The position numbers were made by a program, and so were the translations under genes. Source: Prunella strophiata (taxonomy: Eukaryota > Chordata > Aves > Passeriformes > Prunellidae). From it: a stretch of 64,000 nt of DNA. Below the pieces are notes generated by a model, which searched no databases, was not told the origin of the DNA, and saw only the letters and a program-made list of their open reading frames with translations. Of this stretch, positions 42,801-55,100 are shown piece after piece (the stretch's first letter is position 1; each line of letters begins with the position of its first letter). The stretch lies in the NCBI GenBank assembly GCA_036583965.1, contig JAZBQD010000015.1, positions 22,845,310 through 22,909,309 on the forward strand. The letters are read 5' to 3'.

Positions 42801-44993
42801 TGGTGAAGACAAGCCACTAAAAATGCTGTAAGTGTATGAAACCAATGTTTGTACTCTGCCATAATTGCTCTCATGGGGCTTTTGGCAATGCTCTGTCATA
42901 TCGTGCCTCACCTGAAATTGCAGTTCCATCTCTTTACTGCTCTGAAACTATCCTGCATCCACTAAGCACAAACAGTGAAACTTAAAGCCACCATACCTTT
43001 TGAATATAGCAAACATTTTGCCAATTATAATTTTTGTCAACTAAAGGGCATTAAGATACTATGGGTAAATCTTTCTGTCACTCTGAGGACATGTCTAATT
43101 AGTGTGGTTAAAGCTCAGCCCTTGATTTAAGGCTAACAGAACAAAGCTCTAGGTGAAAAAATATTTAATCACTGCATCTAATGAAAACTTGCTTTTCAGG
43201 TGAAAAGATGCTACTCTCTTTCTACAGAATCCAACAGAGGAAACTGAATCAGCTTCTCCAGCTAAAAATTTCAACACACCAGTTTTCATTTAGTGTTTAA
43301 GGGACTTCCTCTATGTGGGTGTCTGTGTAGAGCAAAACTCAGACACACCAAACGGCACACAGCTGATTTGCATTCAGAAGCGAGAATTTGGGACTCAGGC
43401 ACACAACACTCCACTTTCACTGTTGTTTTCAACAAAACTGGTGGCACTAAAACTCTTGGGAAAGTATTATTGAAGAAACGGAACCAATATAAAAGACATT
43501 TTACAACACTGGGATTCCTATTACCCACTGGGATTAGTCAACAGTATTTAGATTAGAGGCTAAAAGCAAGAGCACTGCCTTCTGAGCAGAAGAACCGATT
43601 CCATTCTGCATGCTGATGACTGCACACAAAGCAATTAATCTGCAGGATCTCAGCACCGATTACACTGCTGTCTTTAAATACTTCCCTTCTTTCAAACAGG
43701 CATCCCTAAAATAATTCAATATACAAGTAGCCGAACTTAAGATCTGAATATTTAAGTTCTCCTTATTTCAGGAGAGAAAGAGGAATTTGCAGTCTCAGTT
43801 CTGAAACAGATTCCTGTGCTGTGGGTCTGGTTTTAGAGTCACTTTGCCTATTGTATTAACCTCATCTGACCTTAAGCTGTTAGGCACATTGAAGCTTCAG
43901 ATATAGTGTTTCTCAAATAAGCATCAACCCTTTCAGTAACTCTCAGCACAGCCTGAATTAGAACTTAATGATGCTTCTGGAACCATTTACATCAATTCAG
44001 CCAAAGACAATCCTTGATCTCTGGTTAAGGATATAAAAGGTCCTTTTGGTTATCAACAACTATTGTACTGACGCTTCATGTCAAAACTGGAGTTACAGCT
44101 ATTTCCCTTAGCAGGAACAAAGCCGATGCCAGGACGTGCTGCTCAGCAGACTCACCCATCGCTTTCTCGCCGTGATGAGCAGTTTTGCCATTTATAAACA
44201 TCGGTGCCTATGAGCATAAGTATTTCGAATGAGGCGAGAGGAAAAACACGCATCTGTCTTTTCTCGAGCTACTTTCAGAAAACAGCTTATGAGCCATACG
44301 TATCTCTAGCAGACCAGTTACATTCCCCTCAAAACAGGCGAATTTCAGAGAGAAAAGAAATAGCACCTTATGCTCGCAGCCGCACGATTCGCGGTTCCGC
44401 TGTTTTTCACCACATTGTCAACACTTCTCAGGCGACTCGCTCCGAGAGCGCCCCGGAGTTTCTCCGGGCGAGCGAAGGAAGGGTCGGGGGAGCGCGGCCC
44501 CGCCGCCCGCCGGGGCAGGAAGCGCCCTCCGCCCGCCCGTCCCGCCGCCTCAAGGCGCCTCGGCGGAGTCACGAGTCCAGGAGTTTCGGGCACTTACGTA
44601 ACGCCGCGGGGCCGCCGCCGTTGTTGTTTCTCCCCTTTCCCGAAGACGAACTCGTTTCCGAGAGCCCCCAACTCCCTCAGTGCCCCGGGACAAGCCAGCG
44701 CCCGCCGCCGTCGCTTCCCTCCCCAGGTCCTGCCCGCCCCGCCGCCTCCCTCCCTGCCGGCGGGACGCGGCGCTGCCCCAGCCCCGCGGCGGGACAGCGG
44801 AGCCCAGCGCCGCCTCGCACCGGAGCGCTCCTTCCCCCCGGGCAGCCCCCGGCTCCCAACATGGCCGCGGGAGAGCGGCCGGAGTCCCGGCGGAGAAGGG
44901 CTCCGCGAGGAAAGTTTCCCTCTCGCTCCCCGGCCGGCCCCGACCCAAGCCGATCCCTGGCCGCCCGGGACGCGGCCGGACGGCGCTGCTCAC
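27862..44993 (-). other. PLEKHF2: PLEKHF2 intron 1, about 17 kb
   Basis: This stretch lies between the CpG-island exon and the coding exon. It is AT-rich. I see no coding exon on either strand, no RNA gene and no CR1 copy in it; the open frames are short and random-looking. Short A or T runs occur (for example near 37832-37847, 39538-39552 and 41611-41629). Extra noncoding first exons cannot be excluded. Confidence 0.6.
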
Positions 44994-45120
44994 CCGGTAC
45001 AGCCCGCTCCGGCCGCCGCCTGCCCCGCTCGCCGCACGGCCGCGGTCATACACCCCGCGCCGGGGGACGGGCTCCGGGACACCGCCCGGCGGGGCGGGGC
45101 CGCCGCCATCTTGGGCGGGA
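44994..45120 (-). other. PLEKHF2: Probable noncoding first exon of PLEKHF2
   Basis: Minus-strand exon candidate. Its left border is ACCGG followed by GTGAGC, a good donor (GT at 44993-44992). Its right border, the transcription start, is placed by inference near the AAGATGGCGGC element, since YY1 sites of this kind usually lie at or just after the start in the direction of transcription. A weaker alternative is read-through to the GTAAGT donor at 44597. The exon has its own ATG (45107-45109), discussed in the findings. Confidence 0.5.
45102..45113 (-). promoter_or_regulatory. TISU / YY1 element CAAGATGGCGGC
   Basis: Reads CAAGATGGCGGC on the minus strand, a perfect match to the TISU consensus SAASATGGCGGC, which also binds YY1 (established knowledge). 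The orientation agrees with PLEKHF2 transcription and supports the placing of the start site. Confidence 0.7.
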
Positions 45121-45185
45121 AGGAGCAGCGCCTCAGCGCCGAGCGGCGCGGAGCGGAGCGGGGAGGGACGGCTGGGCTGATCCCG

Positions 45186-45731
45186 AGCCACGAGTGGCAC
45201 CTCGTGGAAGAGGGATACTCCAGGCACGAGAGCTGCCTCGTGCGGCTTTTTTAAGAGCCATTCTTTGTGGACGATCGCGGGTTTGTGCTCGCGCCCGTGG
45301 CTCTAAGTATGCTGGCCCAGAGGTAATTCAGGATGGGCGCGTTTATTAATCACTTCTATGCAGCGCATGGAGGGGAATTAGTGACATGTTCCAGTCTGAG
45401 GAGTTGTTGGTCAGCCTGGAGAAACTGTGGCAGAAGGGCTTCCTCCAGAAACGCTGTCAGCACAAGGAGCCCCTTCCACCTTCTGTGTCAGAATTTTTTG
45501 TGTGTACACATCGAGTCATCCAGAGCAATATTTCCCAAATCTAGCCGGCTGCTCGGCAGCTCACCTGATCCTCCAGGATTTCCAGGCGTTGATGGATGCT
45601 GCCAGAGGGGAAGGGTGGCTGGGAAGGTTCTGAAGAGCTGTGGAGCAAGGAGAGGTAAGAGGGTACAGCACCATTAACTTCGATGGTGTTGCTCTGATGC
45701 CAAAGTCTGCGCTGGAAAATGGCCCAATGGG

Positions 45732-45772
<41 letters not shown>

Positions 45773-48700
45773 CCCCTTACAAGAAAATTTCACTTATATG
45801 CAATATGGCAGTTTCATTTTTCAAATTTCACATTATTGAGCAATAATGTGGTTGGCTTTTCTGGGGATTAAAAATAGGGCTTTCCAGTAGTAATCATGAA
45901 ACTGCTGAACTTTCAGCTGAATTTTCTGTCCCATCTCAGACAGGGACACAGACTGGCAAGAACCACATCACTTAGCTGGGTTGCTCCTGCTGTGGGAGAA
46001 GCACACAGGAAAGGGACCAGGACATGGAGGTCTGAGCACCCTCAGATGACAGGATGACAGTCTGGTCTTCCACTTCTCCCTCAAATCCATCCAGTGTGTC
46101 AGCCTGAGCTGTCATGTAATTGCTCTTAATGCACTGATTTATATAAGGTGTGGGCCAAGCTGTTTAACATGAGTTTTTTTGGAAACAGGTGCTTGTGGCT
46201 TAAGCCACAAATCTCAGACTGTGTGCAGCAAGGTGTATTTGGCAGGTGCTTCATGTGTAAAGAATTCGGGCACAGCCAATATTTAAATTGGCCACAAGTG
46301 TCTTCATTTTGTGACTGCCAGTTGCAAAGGGATCTTCACACCAGAGGATCTTTTATGTATGGGCTGGGATGGTTCTTGTCAACCAAAAAGATCTCTTTGT
46401 GTTGTAAACTTCTGTAGATTTAACTTGTCCTCTAAATCAATTTTCTTGGCATCAGAAGCAGCTTCATGGTTAATTAAATTTTCTTTCATGCTTACAAATA
46501 ATTTATAACACCCAGTCAAGTTAAGATGCAGCAGAAAGTTGGATGCAGGCAAAGTGAAACAGTCCTAGTGTTTCTGCCTTCGTGTCTGTGTTTTAAGTCT
46601 CACCACGAAGTGCAAACTGACATTGTTTTCTGAAAGGTTTGCAAAGTGTAACTAACAGCAGTGAGATGCTTTTTCTACCATATGTAGTCATGGAAAATCA
46701 GCACAAGACCTTAACTCGGGTTAAGAGAAGAATAAGTAACTTGTCTGAGGAAGGCTGGGAACTAAAAATGGCTTAATGTTATCATGCAAAGCAACTTCAG
46801 TGCTGTGAAAGCCTGCCATAATTTTTTTCTGTTATCTTCCTATATCTTCAGAATTCTATTTTTCCTACTGAATGGGATTTTTTTTACTCTGTTCAGCAAG
46901 AGAGGAAAATAAACCTGAAAATGGTCTGTTTGCAAATCCTCAAACTCTTGTTCCTAAGTCTCTATAAAAAAAAGTAAACATTTGACCTACCTTTTAAGTA
47001 GTGTTGAAAAACTTGGCTAAATGCCAGTGCTTCTTGCTTTGTGTTCACTATATCAAAATGTCATACAGATCATGTGTGTTGGTTTCAATGGGTTTTTTTG
47101 TATTTATCTTTGCTCTTACATGTCAACTTTGTATCTTAGTACTGCAGAAGCAATCTTGCAAAAAACTGGCTGTACAGAGAAGATGCATAGAAGGCAAAGG
47201 ATGGGAGATCATGGGGTGTTCTACTGGAAAAAGTAGACACTAATTTATTTTACTGTTTCACATAGAGTGATTATGTATTTGTAGTTTCAATTTAGCTGAA
47301 AAAAAACTCATTCCAAAGCATAGTGTAGTCCAAAATTACATTTATTTTTGCTCTCTGATTATAATCTTACTGTCAAGTTATACCAGAGCTGTGCTTTAAG
47401 GGTGGAGGAAATAGCTTCTTCAGAAAATATGAAACAGGAGTGATATGCTGCAACACATGTCTTACACTGTGCTTCCTGAGCTGCCTTATGATTTTTGAAT
47501 GGACACTGTTTACACACAGCTGTATCAGGGCTTGCATTTTCACTTCAAATCTTCACAGGGATCACATAAAAATTGAAGGCAAATCTGTCTGGGGTCAGGC
47601 CAATGCAAATAGTTGTTTCAGTAAAGATTTTTACTTCATCATGTCAGTGAGACATTTACACTATTTATGAAAGCTTCCAGTAATGGGCTGTCTGCAACTC
47701 CCTTGGCTTACAGCTTTCTCTCCAGCAATTTGAAAATTGCTGTGAACATTTCCTTTGTGTTGACATCGCAGTTCAGATGGAACCTTATTGAGGTTGCAGC
47801 TTTCTTTAACATATAAAAATGCTCCAAAATTTTCAGCACTGTTGAATGGGGGTTTTTTATAGCAGTAGAAAAAAAGTAGTTTTAAGAAAATTGAAAAAAG
47901 TAATATTTAATAAATTGATAGAAACCAGCGTATATGTAGGTTTGGAGATTTACTGTGGGGCAAGATCATCCTCTAGAGGTGTCTTGCCTTTAAAAGCTGG
48001 AGTTGGAGATTTTTTTTTTTTCCCTTTAGTTTCATGTATAATAAATTACCTACTGGTAGTCAACTGTAGTTTGGTTCATGGAAGTCCACTTGTCTCTCCC
48101 ATAAACTTTTTTTTTCAAATGCTCAAGCATCAGCTTTGTAAAACTGATTGTTTTACAAAAGTTGATAGAACTTGCATCGAGAACCTTGCAGTGTTTGTTG
48201 TGCTTGGGCTAAAATAAGAATCTATCTACTTATTAGAGATTTAATTATTAACATTATATATTCTTGGTCATCAAAACTCAGTCGTGGTATATTGAAATGG
48301 GACTTTAAATGCTTTGCTTTCAGTAACTTTAACAAGTATTACAAACAATGAAAAGAAAATATTTATGTCATTTGCTTCTTTATGAAATGAAATTCATTTT
48401 GAAGCAGCAGCATCTTGGCTTTTCTAGCTGAAGGAAATGCAGAAATGCAGAATACCTTCCCAACTTTAGATTACTTCTTCTTTATCACCTGCAAAGGGAG
48501 ACCAAACCCAGAAATTTAAAGCTATTTAAGGGGAAATTAAACGTTTTACTCTCAAATCTTGCCTTTTGTGAAAACGAGAATGAATATACAGAATGGTGAT
48601 TTCTAAGTTATCCTGGTCTCAGCTTCTGCACTGGAAGTTTGTTTGGCTCCACTGTGTTGCAAGCCACCCCTGTTGGTATGTCAGAGCTTTTGAGTGTGTC

Positions 48701-48962
48701 TTTCTTGGATGTTACTATCTTTTTTCAATGTACATACACATTATCCTCTCTATTAATTTCATATGCTGCCTTGTTGAATTGTGTAGGAACCCTTTTGACC
48801 TGTCTCACACTTCAGCTGTTACTGCTGTGTTGTCCATTAATATATAACATTAAGTGTTTTGCTGATGAGAACTGAGCTGTGTGTTTTAGGGATGGGGGTT
48901 ATAATAGGCACTTCTCCATTATGATTTTTTCTTATGTGATTTTTTTTTTTTTTTAATTGCAG
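45186..48962. other. Intergenic stretch right of the PLEKHF2 promoter
   Basis: No coding exon recognised. Contains a 40-base T run (45733-45772) and, on the plus strand, a good donor AGAG/GTAAGA at 45655 that might belong to a divergent noncoding transcript from the CpG island. Otherwise AT-rich unique sequence. Confidence 0.6.
45733..45772. repeat. T40 run
   Basis: Forty uninterrupted T about 0.55 kb right of the CpG island. No element is recognised on either side. Confidence 0.97.
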
Positions 48963-50099
48963 TAGATTTCCAATTCTATGGTACACCAGGGACTGGAAAG
49001 ACTCTGGTAGCTTGTGCAGTTGCTAATGAATGTAGCCAGGGTGATGGGGGAGTAATCTTTTTTATGAGAAATGCTGTTTTGTTAGGTCCTTCCACTGAAA
49101 TGGGACTGTCAGTGTTTCCTTTTCCAGTGGGGTTTTGGGGGGGCTGGAAATCTTGGGATGTATTGGGAAATATTTATAATGCAAACAAGAAAATTTTGCA
49201 AAGCACCACCATCCCCCTCAAAAAAACCCCAAACTAACCAGTTCCAGTGCTCTTGTAACCATAATGTTTTTCATGTATTTTCCCTTTCAAACAGTGCTGT
49301 TTTCCTGATGTCAGTGTTCCTGTGTTTTCTTTGTAGGCCTACCAGATGTGACCTTCAATTGTTTTCCTGGGTGAGATGGATGCTCTTGGTCCTGTACATG
49401 CAGCAAACAAGACCAGGTTCACAGGTGGGACATGTCTTGTGTCTGTTATAGAAGATGCTTGATCTTTGTGAAAAGAAGGCTGCAACCTATTTAACTTGAT
49501 GTGAGACCTTCATTGAACCTGAAAAGGTAGTAATTCAGTGCTAGTAAATTTAAAAATTCAGTAGATTTTTAAATGAGAATTGAAAACATTTCACCGAGGT
49601 CTGTGTTGTCTTATCTGTATTTAGTGTCTTAAAATGAGTCTTTTGTAAATCAGCATCTCATCATTAAAAGTTTGTCCTTTTTGAGGGATCAATGGAAATG
49701 GTTACATGGAACTGAAGAAAATTTACTAAACCAGTGAATGAAAATTGTATTTTTTTGTTAGCTCAGCTGTTGGAACACTTCTGGCACTAATGGATGGCTT
49801 TGCCTAGCAGAAGGGCTGTGGTAATCAGAGCCAGCAGCAGACTGGAATCTGTAGATCCTGCTTTATGAAGACCTGGACACTTTGTGCAGGAATTCCACTT
49901 CAACTTGCCAAAAGAAGAGGTCAGAACTTCAATTCAGTCTTAGTGCTTATGAGGCAAAGTCCATCTTTATACCAAACCCCTGAAACAAGGCAGCACTGCA
50001 GGGCAGTGCAAGTCTCCATCAGCAGTGTCCAGCTTGGACACCAGAGAGCTGTCTGGAGACTGCATTTACTGTGGAGGCCACACCTGGTACTGGATATGT
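48963..50099 (+). pseudogene. ATAD2/ATAD2B-like AAA+ relic, unprocessed
   Basis: Three exon-like blocks encode a decayed first AAA+ ATPase domain of the ATAD2/ATAD2B chromatin-factor family. Block 1 (48963-about 49110): FYGTPGTGKTLVA with the Walker A motif GTPGTGKT at 48980-49003, then ANECSQGD and IFFMRN. Block 2 (49337-49424): AYQM, an in-frame TGA at 49349-49351 where the family has R, then PSIVFLGEMDALGPV, where the Walker B D is lost. Block 3 (49762-50099): LLALMDG, a frameshift near 49800-49815, RLESVDPAL, a stop in place of R, RPGHF, FNLP, and at the end a trace of the family ELAE-C--YCGADIK segment. Splice-like borders persist (TTTGTAG/GCC, CACAG/GTGGGA, GTTAG/CTC, ATATGT/GTGAGTAAG). 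Several stops and a frameshift mean it cannot make the enzyme. The family is certain; which paralogue it came from is not. Confidence 0.85.
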
Positions 50100-50929
50100 G
50101 TGAGTAAGATGATTTCAACAGGCAGTTATTTCTCTGATAATTTTTGGTTTCACTTTGACCAGTGATGGAAATGGGATGCTGCCAGACACCAAAATATTTA
50201 AAAAAGAATGAGTTCATGAATTAATTATAAAGTATGGCTGAAGCATCTTGAAGGAAAAAAAAAATAGGTGTGCACACAAGAATTTCTTTTTTGGTAACAA
50301 AAGCTTTGATCAAGGCTGGTGCTGTAGCAAATTAAGTGTGTTGGAATCTGATGTTCTCACTTGTACTTACTAACAGAGACTTGGACTAAGATGTAAAGCA
50401 CACTACAAGGCTTGGGAACTTTCTACCTCACTGGCAACAGCTAAGCAAAAAAATGAGTATGTAGCAACCAAAAACTTTTGGGATGGGGGTGTTGTGGAGG
50501 GGACAGTGTGCAAAATTGGAACCTTGGTTTTGCATTTTTTCTCTGGCTATCACTAATACTTTTTAGCACTTTTTGGGAAAAAAAAAGATAAAAGGTTTCT
50601 CGGATTGAAGGCTAGTAAAAGTGCACTAAACAGCACGTTTAGCACAAACATTTGTCTTCAGGTTTTTATTTGCTTCCAGGAACAGAAGATGAGGTGCCAT
50701 GAAACAGATCTAATACACAATTCCCTACTGTGGAAGAATTTTAAAAATCTGCCATAATTAGTCGGGAAATACTTCAAAGAAAGTCTTGTGAATATCAGAG
50801 ATAAGGGTAAGTGACATTTGACAATTTCTGGATGAGTGACAGTAGTTTGAGTTATACCTACTCTTCTTGGTAGTAACTGTAGCAATTTGGAATGCAGTGC
50901 TAGGACTGTTTTCTGTGAATATGCACATG

Positions 50930-52190
50930 CTTATACCAAAACTTCTTTCAGCTGCTCACATAATGCCTGACAACACATGAAAGGTTCTGCTTGAAGGCAG
51001 GACAGCTGCTGCTTTTGAGTGTAGAACACACCAGAAGGGTCAGTCTGCTTCCACCCCTTCTAGCCCATGATCTGCCAGACCTATTGATGGATTCCAACTG
51101 GTGTATACTGGCCTCTACTGGTACCTGACATCCATTTTTAATGTTTATTGTCCAAATCTGTGTGCTCACTGACTGCGCTGTGTGTTACTGGGGATGACTC
51201 TGACTGATCAGAATACTGACAATAGAAATGTTATAGAAGCTCAATAGGAAGACTTCAGCATTTGTGTGTCTTTTCTATTCCCAATCTGCAGATTTACTCA
51301 CTGAGAAGTCCCTTTGTCTTTTCAGCAGAGAGAGATGTTCCTTGGATTGGAGGAACTACTGTTCCAATGCCTGTCAATAATTAGAATCATTGTTGATGAA
51401 TTTGTTTTTAGCCAAACTAAGGAAGTTTTGGGGGTTACAATCCACTATAAGCCCCCATCTATAATTAATGGGTGAATATGATCTGGAATTAAGAGCATGA
51501 AGCTATCAATGTTCAACAGGGCCAGAAATTTCTGGTACACAGCAACACTGTCTGGTTTGGGTATTTCATTGGTGTAATCTTTGAAGATGTTGAGCTGGCT
51601 GGATCTAATGTTTCTACCAGTCTCTTCTAGAACAGTGAAGAGTCACCAATCTCCAGGTTCATGAATAAACCACATTTCAAAGCACTCCAAATTAAACTAA
51701 ACAGTGACATATTTGAAGGCTAAATCTCCCTCTATAGCCACACCACCAGAAGAAGGAGGAGGCAACAATTTTCCTTCTGCAGATGGTCACTAGATGAAAT
51801 AAGTAGGTCAGACTAGAAAAAATAATTTTTTGACAGCTACAAATGAACTTTCCTTGCTGTTACTGTTGTTGGCCTGAACCTTGCAGGTTCAATTGCAGGA
51901 CAATAGTGTGTGCTCACAACACCTCACCAGGTTGTTGGTTGAGGATCCTTGGAAAATCATACAGAGACAACTGACAGTGGCATCTCTGCCTCACCTCTGC
52001 AGCTCAAACACCTTCTCATCTACTGCCACATAAATGGAGGCTTTTTGGATTTTTAACTCTCCCCTGCCTGTCTTCAGAACACCTTTGCTTAAAGAAATGG
52101 TGCAAGTCCAATGGGTTCATATTTTCTATCACATTACTTCAGCCACTAACTTCTCTCTGGGTGAAATTACTAGCTAGGAGAGAAGTCAGG
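50930..52190 (-). other. Coding-like but unidentified minus-strand stretch
   Basis: Several short open segments with splice-like ends lie on the minus strand: about 52000-52100 (GELKIQKASIYVAVDEKVF, then a GTGAGG donor), 51448-51642 (65 codons including NIFKDYTNEIPKPDSVAVYQ), 51313-51369 (IGTVVPPIQGTSLSAEKTKG, between AG and GTGAGT) and 50930-51130 (including YTPVGIHQ and DPSGVFYTQKQQ, with stops). I recognise no family. Each run is short enough to be chance, and internal stops mean no intact gene. It could be a decayed duplicated gene or an old mobile element. Confidence 0.2.
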
Positions 52191-55100
52191 AATTCAGGCC
52201 AATAAATGGTATGAAATGTTTCATCAAGAGGAGACTACAGTGAGAGGGTGGGAGATGGGATGAATTTATTACTTGCTAAAACTTCAGGCATTTAAAAAAT
52301 GAATTTATCATTCATTTTACTTGCATTATATTTACAGTCTTGGAAAAGTGTCATTGTCATAGAGGTTACAGGTAGGGCTGGTTCCTGTGCCTCAAAGGCT
52401 CTAGGAATTCACCATCTCTCTCAATGATGTTAGGACTATTTATTCAGCCATCTACATATTTTGGGGGAAAAAAAAACAACCATCAGGACCCAGAATCATG
52501 AGGAAAAAAAAAGTCATTTTTCTGTGTTGGTACCAAGTCTGACACAGCAGGCTCAGCAGGGACCAGCAACTGAAGGTGCCTGGATCTCACCTAAGCAGAA
52601 AATGTAACTTTTCAGCTAATGTATTTGATACAGCTAAAGACTGGAAATAAAGACCATCACTCCAAGCAAAAAGTTCACAGTAGAACTGTAGTAACATTAT
52701 TATTTCAGCCAACAGAAATATTCAGTCTTCTTTTCTCAGTTAATCTCAGTTAATGAAACCAAGTACACAAGTCCTATGGTTATATAAAATACATTAATCC
52801 TATGGTTATATAAAATATATTAATAATTTTTAAATGATCATATATCCAATCTGTGAGTAACTTCTAAGTCAAAACTGCTACATTCCTTTTCCCTGATTTG
52901 GGAGAAAGTGAGGAAAATACATATTTTGAGAGGAAAGCTCTTCATTTGGTGTTTAATACTTCATGCAGCTCAATGACATGGGATGGATTTTAATTATCAA
53001 TTCCTCCAGACAACTGCAGCCTTATAAAGGTGTCCTGGAGACAAGCACTGACCTGTTTTTCTGGCCTCATGTGTGCACTGTCTCACACACACTGAACACC
53101 ACAACTCTTGCAGCATGCAAGGTTCTCAAGACATCACAGCACATACATTATTCTCTAAGTATCACCATTTACACAGTTTCATGTAAGAGCATCAGCTCTA
53201 GTCATTAAACAACTAGCTTTTAGTAAAAAATAATAAGAATAAAAAAGCAAAGAGCATCCCAAAGAATATTTCATTGAAGGAAATACTTGTGAAACAAACA
53301 TGGGATTTTTGCTACTCTTGTGATTTTTGCCTAGTAGGTAAACCCTACAAGATAAAACAATACAAAGCATACAGAATTAGCTAAAACTAAACAAAAAAAA
53401 CCAGACAAGCTTCTGTGCTTCTAAGTAATCAAAAAGCAGCTACTGTGAAAGAATGGACAAAGTTAACAGTTCAGGTGAGTAAAGGAAGCATAAATAACTC
53501 AAGCCTTTCTTTGCATGTAGCCATTTGAAAACTTAGAAAAGACCACAGCATGCCAAAAGCAAGGTGACTTAAAGGTGCATTTATCTGTGCTTTGATATGG
53601 GTGGCATGAGAAGGAACAGAAGAATTGCTTTCAAATATTTTCTTATTATTTCATACAGTTTAATGAGGTTTCAATCCCAGGAAAATCAGAAGGGCATGAC
53701 TCCAGCAAAGTCTTGTGCAAGTATGACCAAGTTTAGTTCTCATCTGAAAGTCCAGATGACATTCGTAACTTAATTATATTATTAAATTTTCCCCTCTTTT
53801 CCCTTAGATATACCTTACCTTGCCTATATAAGTTAGGTACCCACTCCCATGATGGAATCATCCATGGAAGCAATTCTAGAAGACTATTTTCTGCAGCAAC
53901 AGGCAGTACGGTAGCATATTATGAATGCAAACAGATGGCAACTGACTGTGAGAAATAAAAGCTGACTGCAGTGCATGCTCAAATGCATGTAAAAACAATT
54001 AAATCACCAACCCCTCCACTTCCTGCACACCCCATCACAAGTTTCTCTGCACCTCAGGTGTCAAATCCAACCTGGGGCCTTCAGGCATGTAGGGAAGTGA
54101 AGAGAGTTATTATTCTCAACAGATTCCTAAAACCTGTGTGAGGTATCAGCACTATCAGGATATATTAAACTATTTACAGTACGTGTAATAAACACTCAAG
54201 TCTTTTTTCTCATCAATCTTAGACAGCACCAGTGAAACACTGTATGTTACCGGGGGGAAAATGCCTTAGAAAAGAAGGAACATAGTTCGCTTCTTCCAAC
54301 TCAGTAGGCTGGGTACCCTGAGGGCTGCTGGTCTTACTGTAAAGACTGTGGCATTAAGTACCTCTGCTTTTTCCTAATCACATGTTATAGATGGGCTTTT
54401 GGAGGCTGGTCACTGAACTAATTTTGATTTTGTTTTTTTCATGAAACACTTTTTTTATTAAAGGTTTTGTCCACAATAATTTTTTCAAAGGCTGTTGAGC
54501 TCAAATTGTCCACAAGAAAAGAGTGTTGGAGGGGAGCTTTAGCTATGAAAGCTGGTTTGTTGTTTTTTGGGTTTTTTTTTTTTTTTTTCTGAGAGCTACT
54601 TCTTGGTGTAGAAGTGGTTCATTACCTGCTGTTAGCTGAGTCAGGAGAATTACAGAGTTAACTCGCCTCAACAAGTCAGAATTTCCTTCTTAGCTCAATA
54701 TAAGTGGTTCAGATAACTGTGTTCTTCCTTCTTTTCCCAGGAAAGTTCAGTTTGCATCCTCCCAGTATATTCATGTGAAGGAACATTAAAATGTCAAAGA
54801 CAACTGAAAAATGGGTCAAAAAATGAAAGCAAGTGATTCTTGTGGCTAAGTCTCCTTCCAGAAATAAGAGTATCACATCTCCTAAATAGTCACACCTAAG
54901 CAAGGAGAGTGAAATATGGGATTGCCAACGAGCTCAAACTCCTGAAGATGTGGGTTCACATAGCAAGTGTAATTCAAACTGGACCTTTAGCTCCTTTTTT
55001 TCCTCCAAGGATGGTTACAGTATTTATTAGGTTTTAGCTTTCTTGAATCCATTGTTACTCTCCCAAATCAGCAGTTTCTTGCATAATGCTGCTGCCCCTC

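Larger units (their letters stand above)
44390..45185 (-). promoter_or_regulatory. PLEKHF2: CpG island, PLEKHF2 promoter region
   Basis: A sharp island of GC-rich, CpG-dense DNA in an otherwise AT-rich window. It holds a GC box (GGGGCGGGGC, 45091-45100), a YY1/TISU element in minus orientation (45102-45113) and, on the minus strand, two good splice donors (GTGAGC at 44993 and GTAAGT at 44597). Its place about 17 kb upstream of the PLEKHF2 coding exon, with nothing between, makes it the PLEKHF2 promoter. No TATA box is evident, as expected for a housekeeping CpG promoter. A YY1-like AACATGGCCGC in plus orientation at 44858-44868 hints at divergent initiation. Confidence 0.85.

Noticed and set aside
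44204..45349. A 381-codon plus-strand open frame over the CpG island
   Set aside because: Arg-, Pro- and Ala-rich reading of stop-poor GC-rich DNA; several other long frames overlap it on both strands. No domain.
46148..46417. CFMCKEFGH, like a retroviral zinc knuckle
   Set aside because: The fourth ligand is missing and nothing around it looks like a retroelement.
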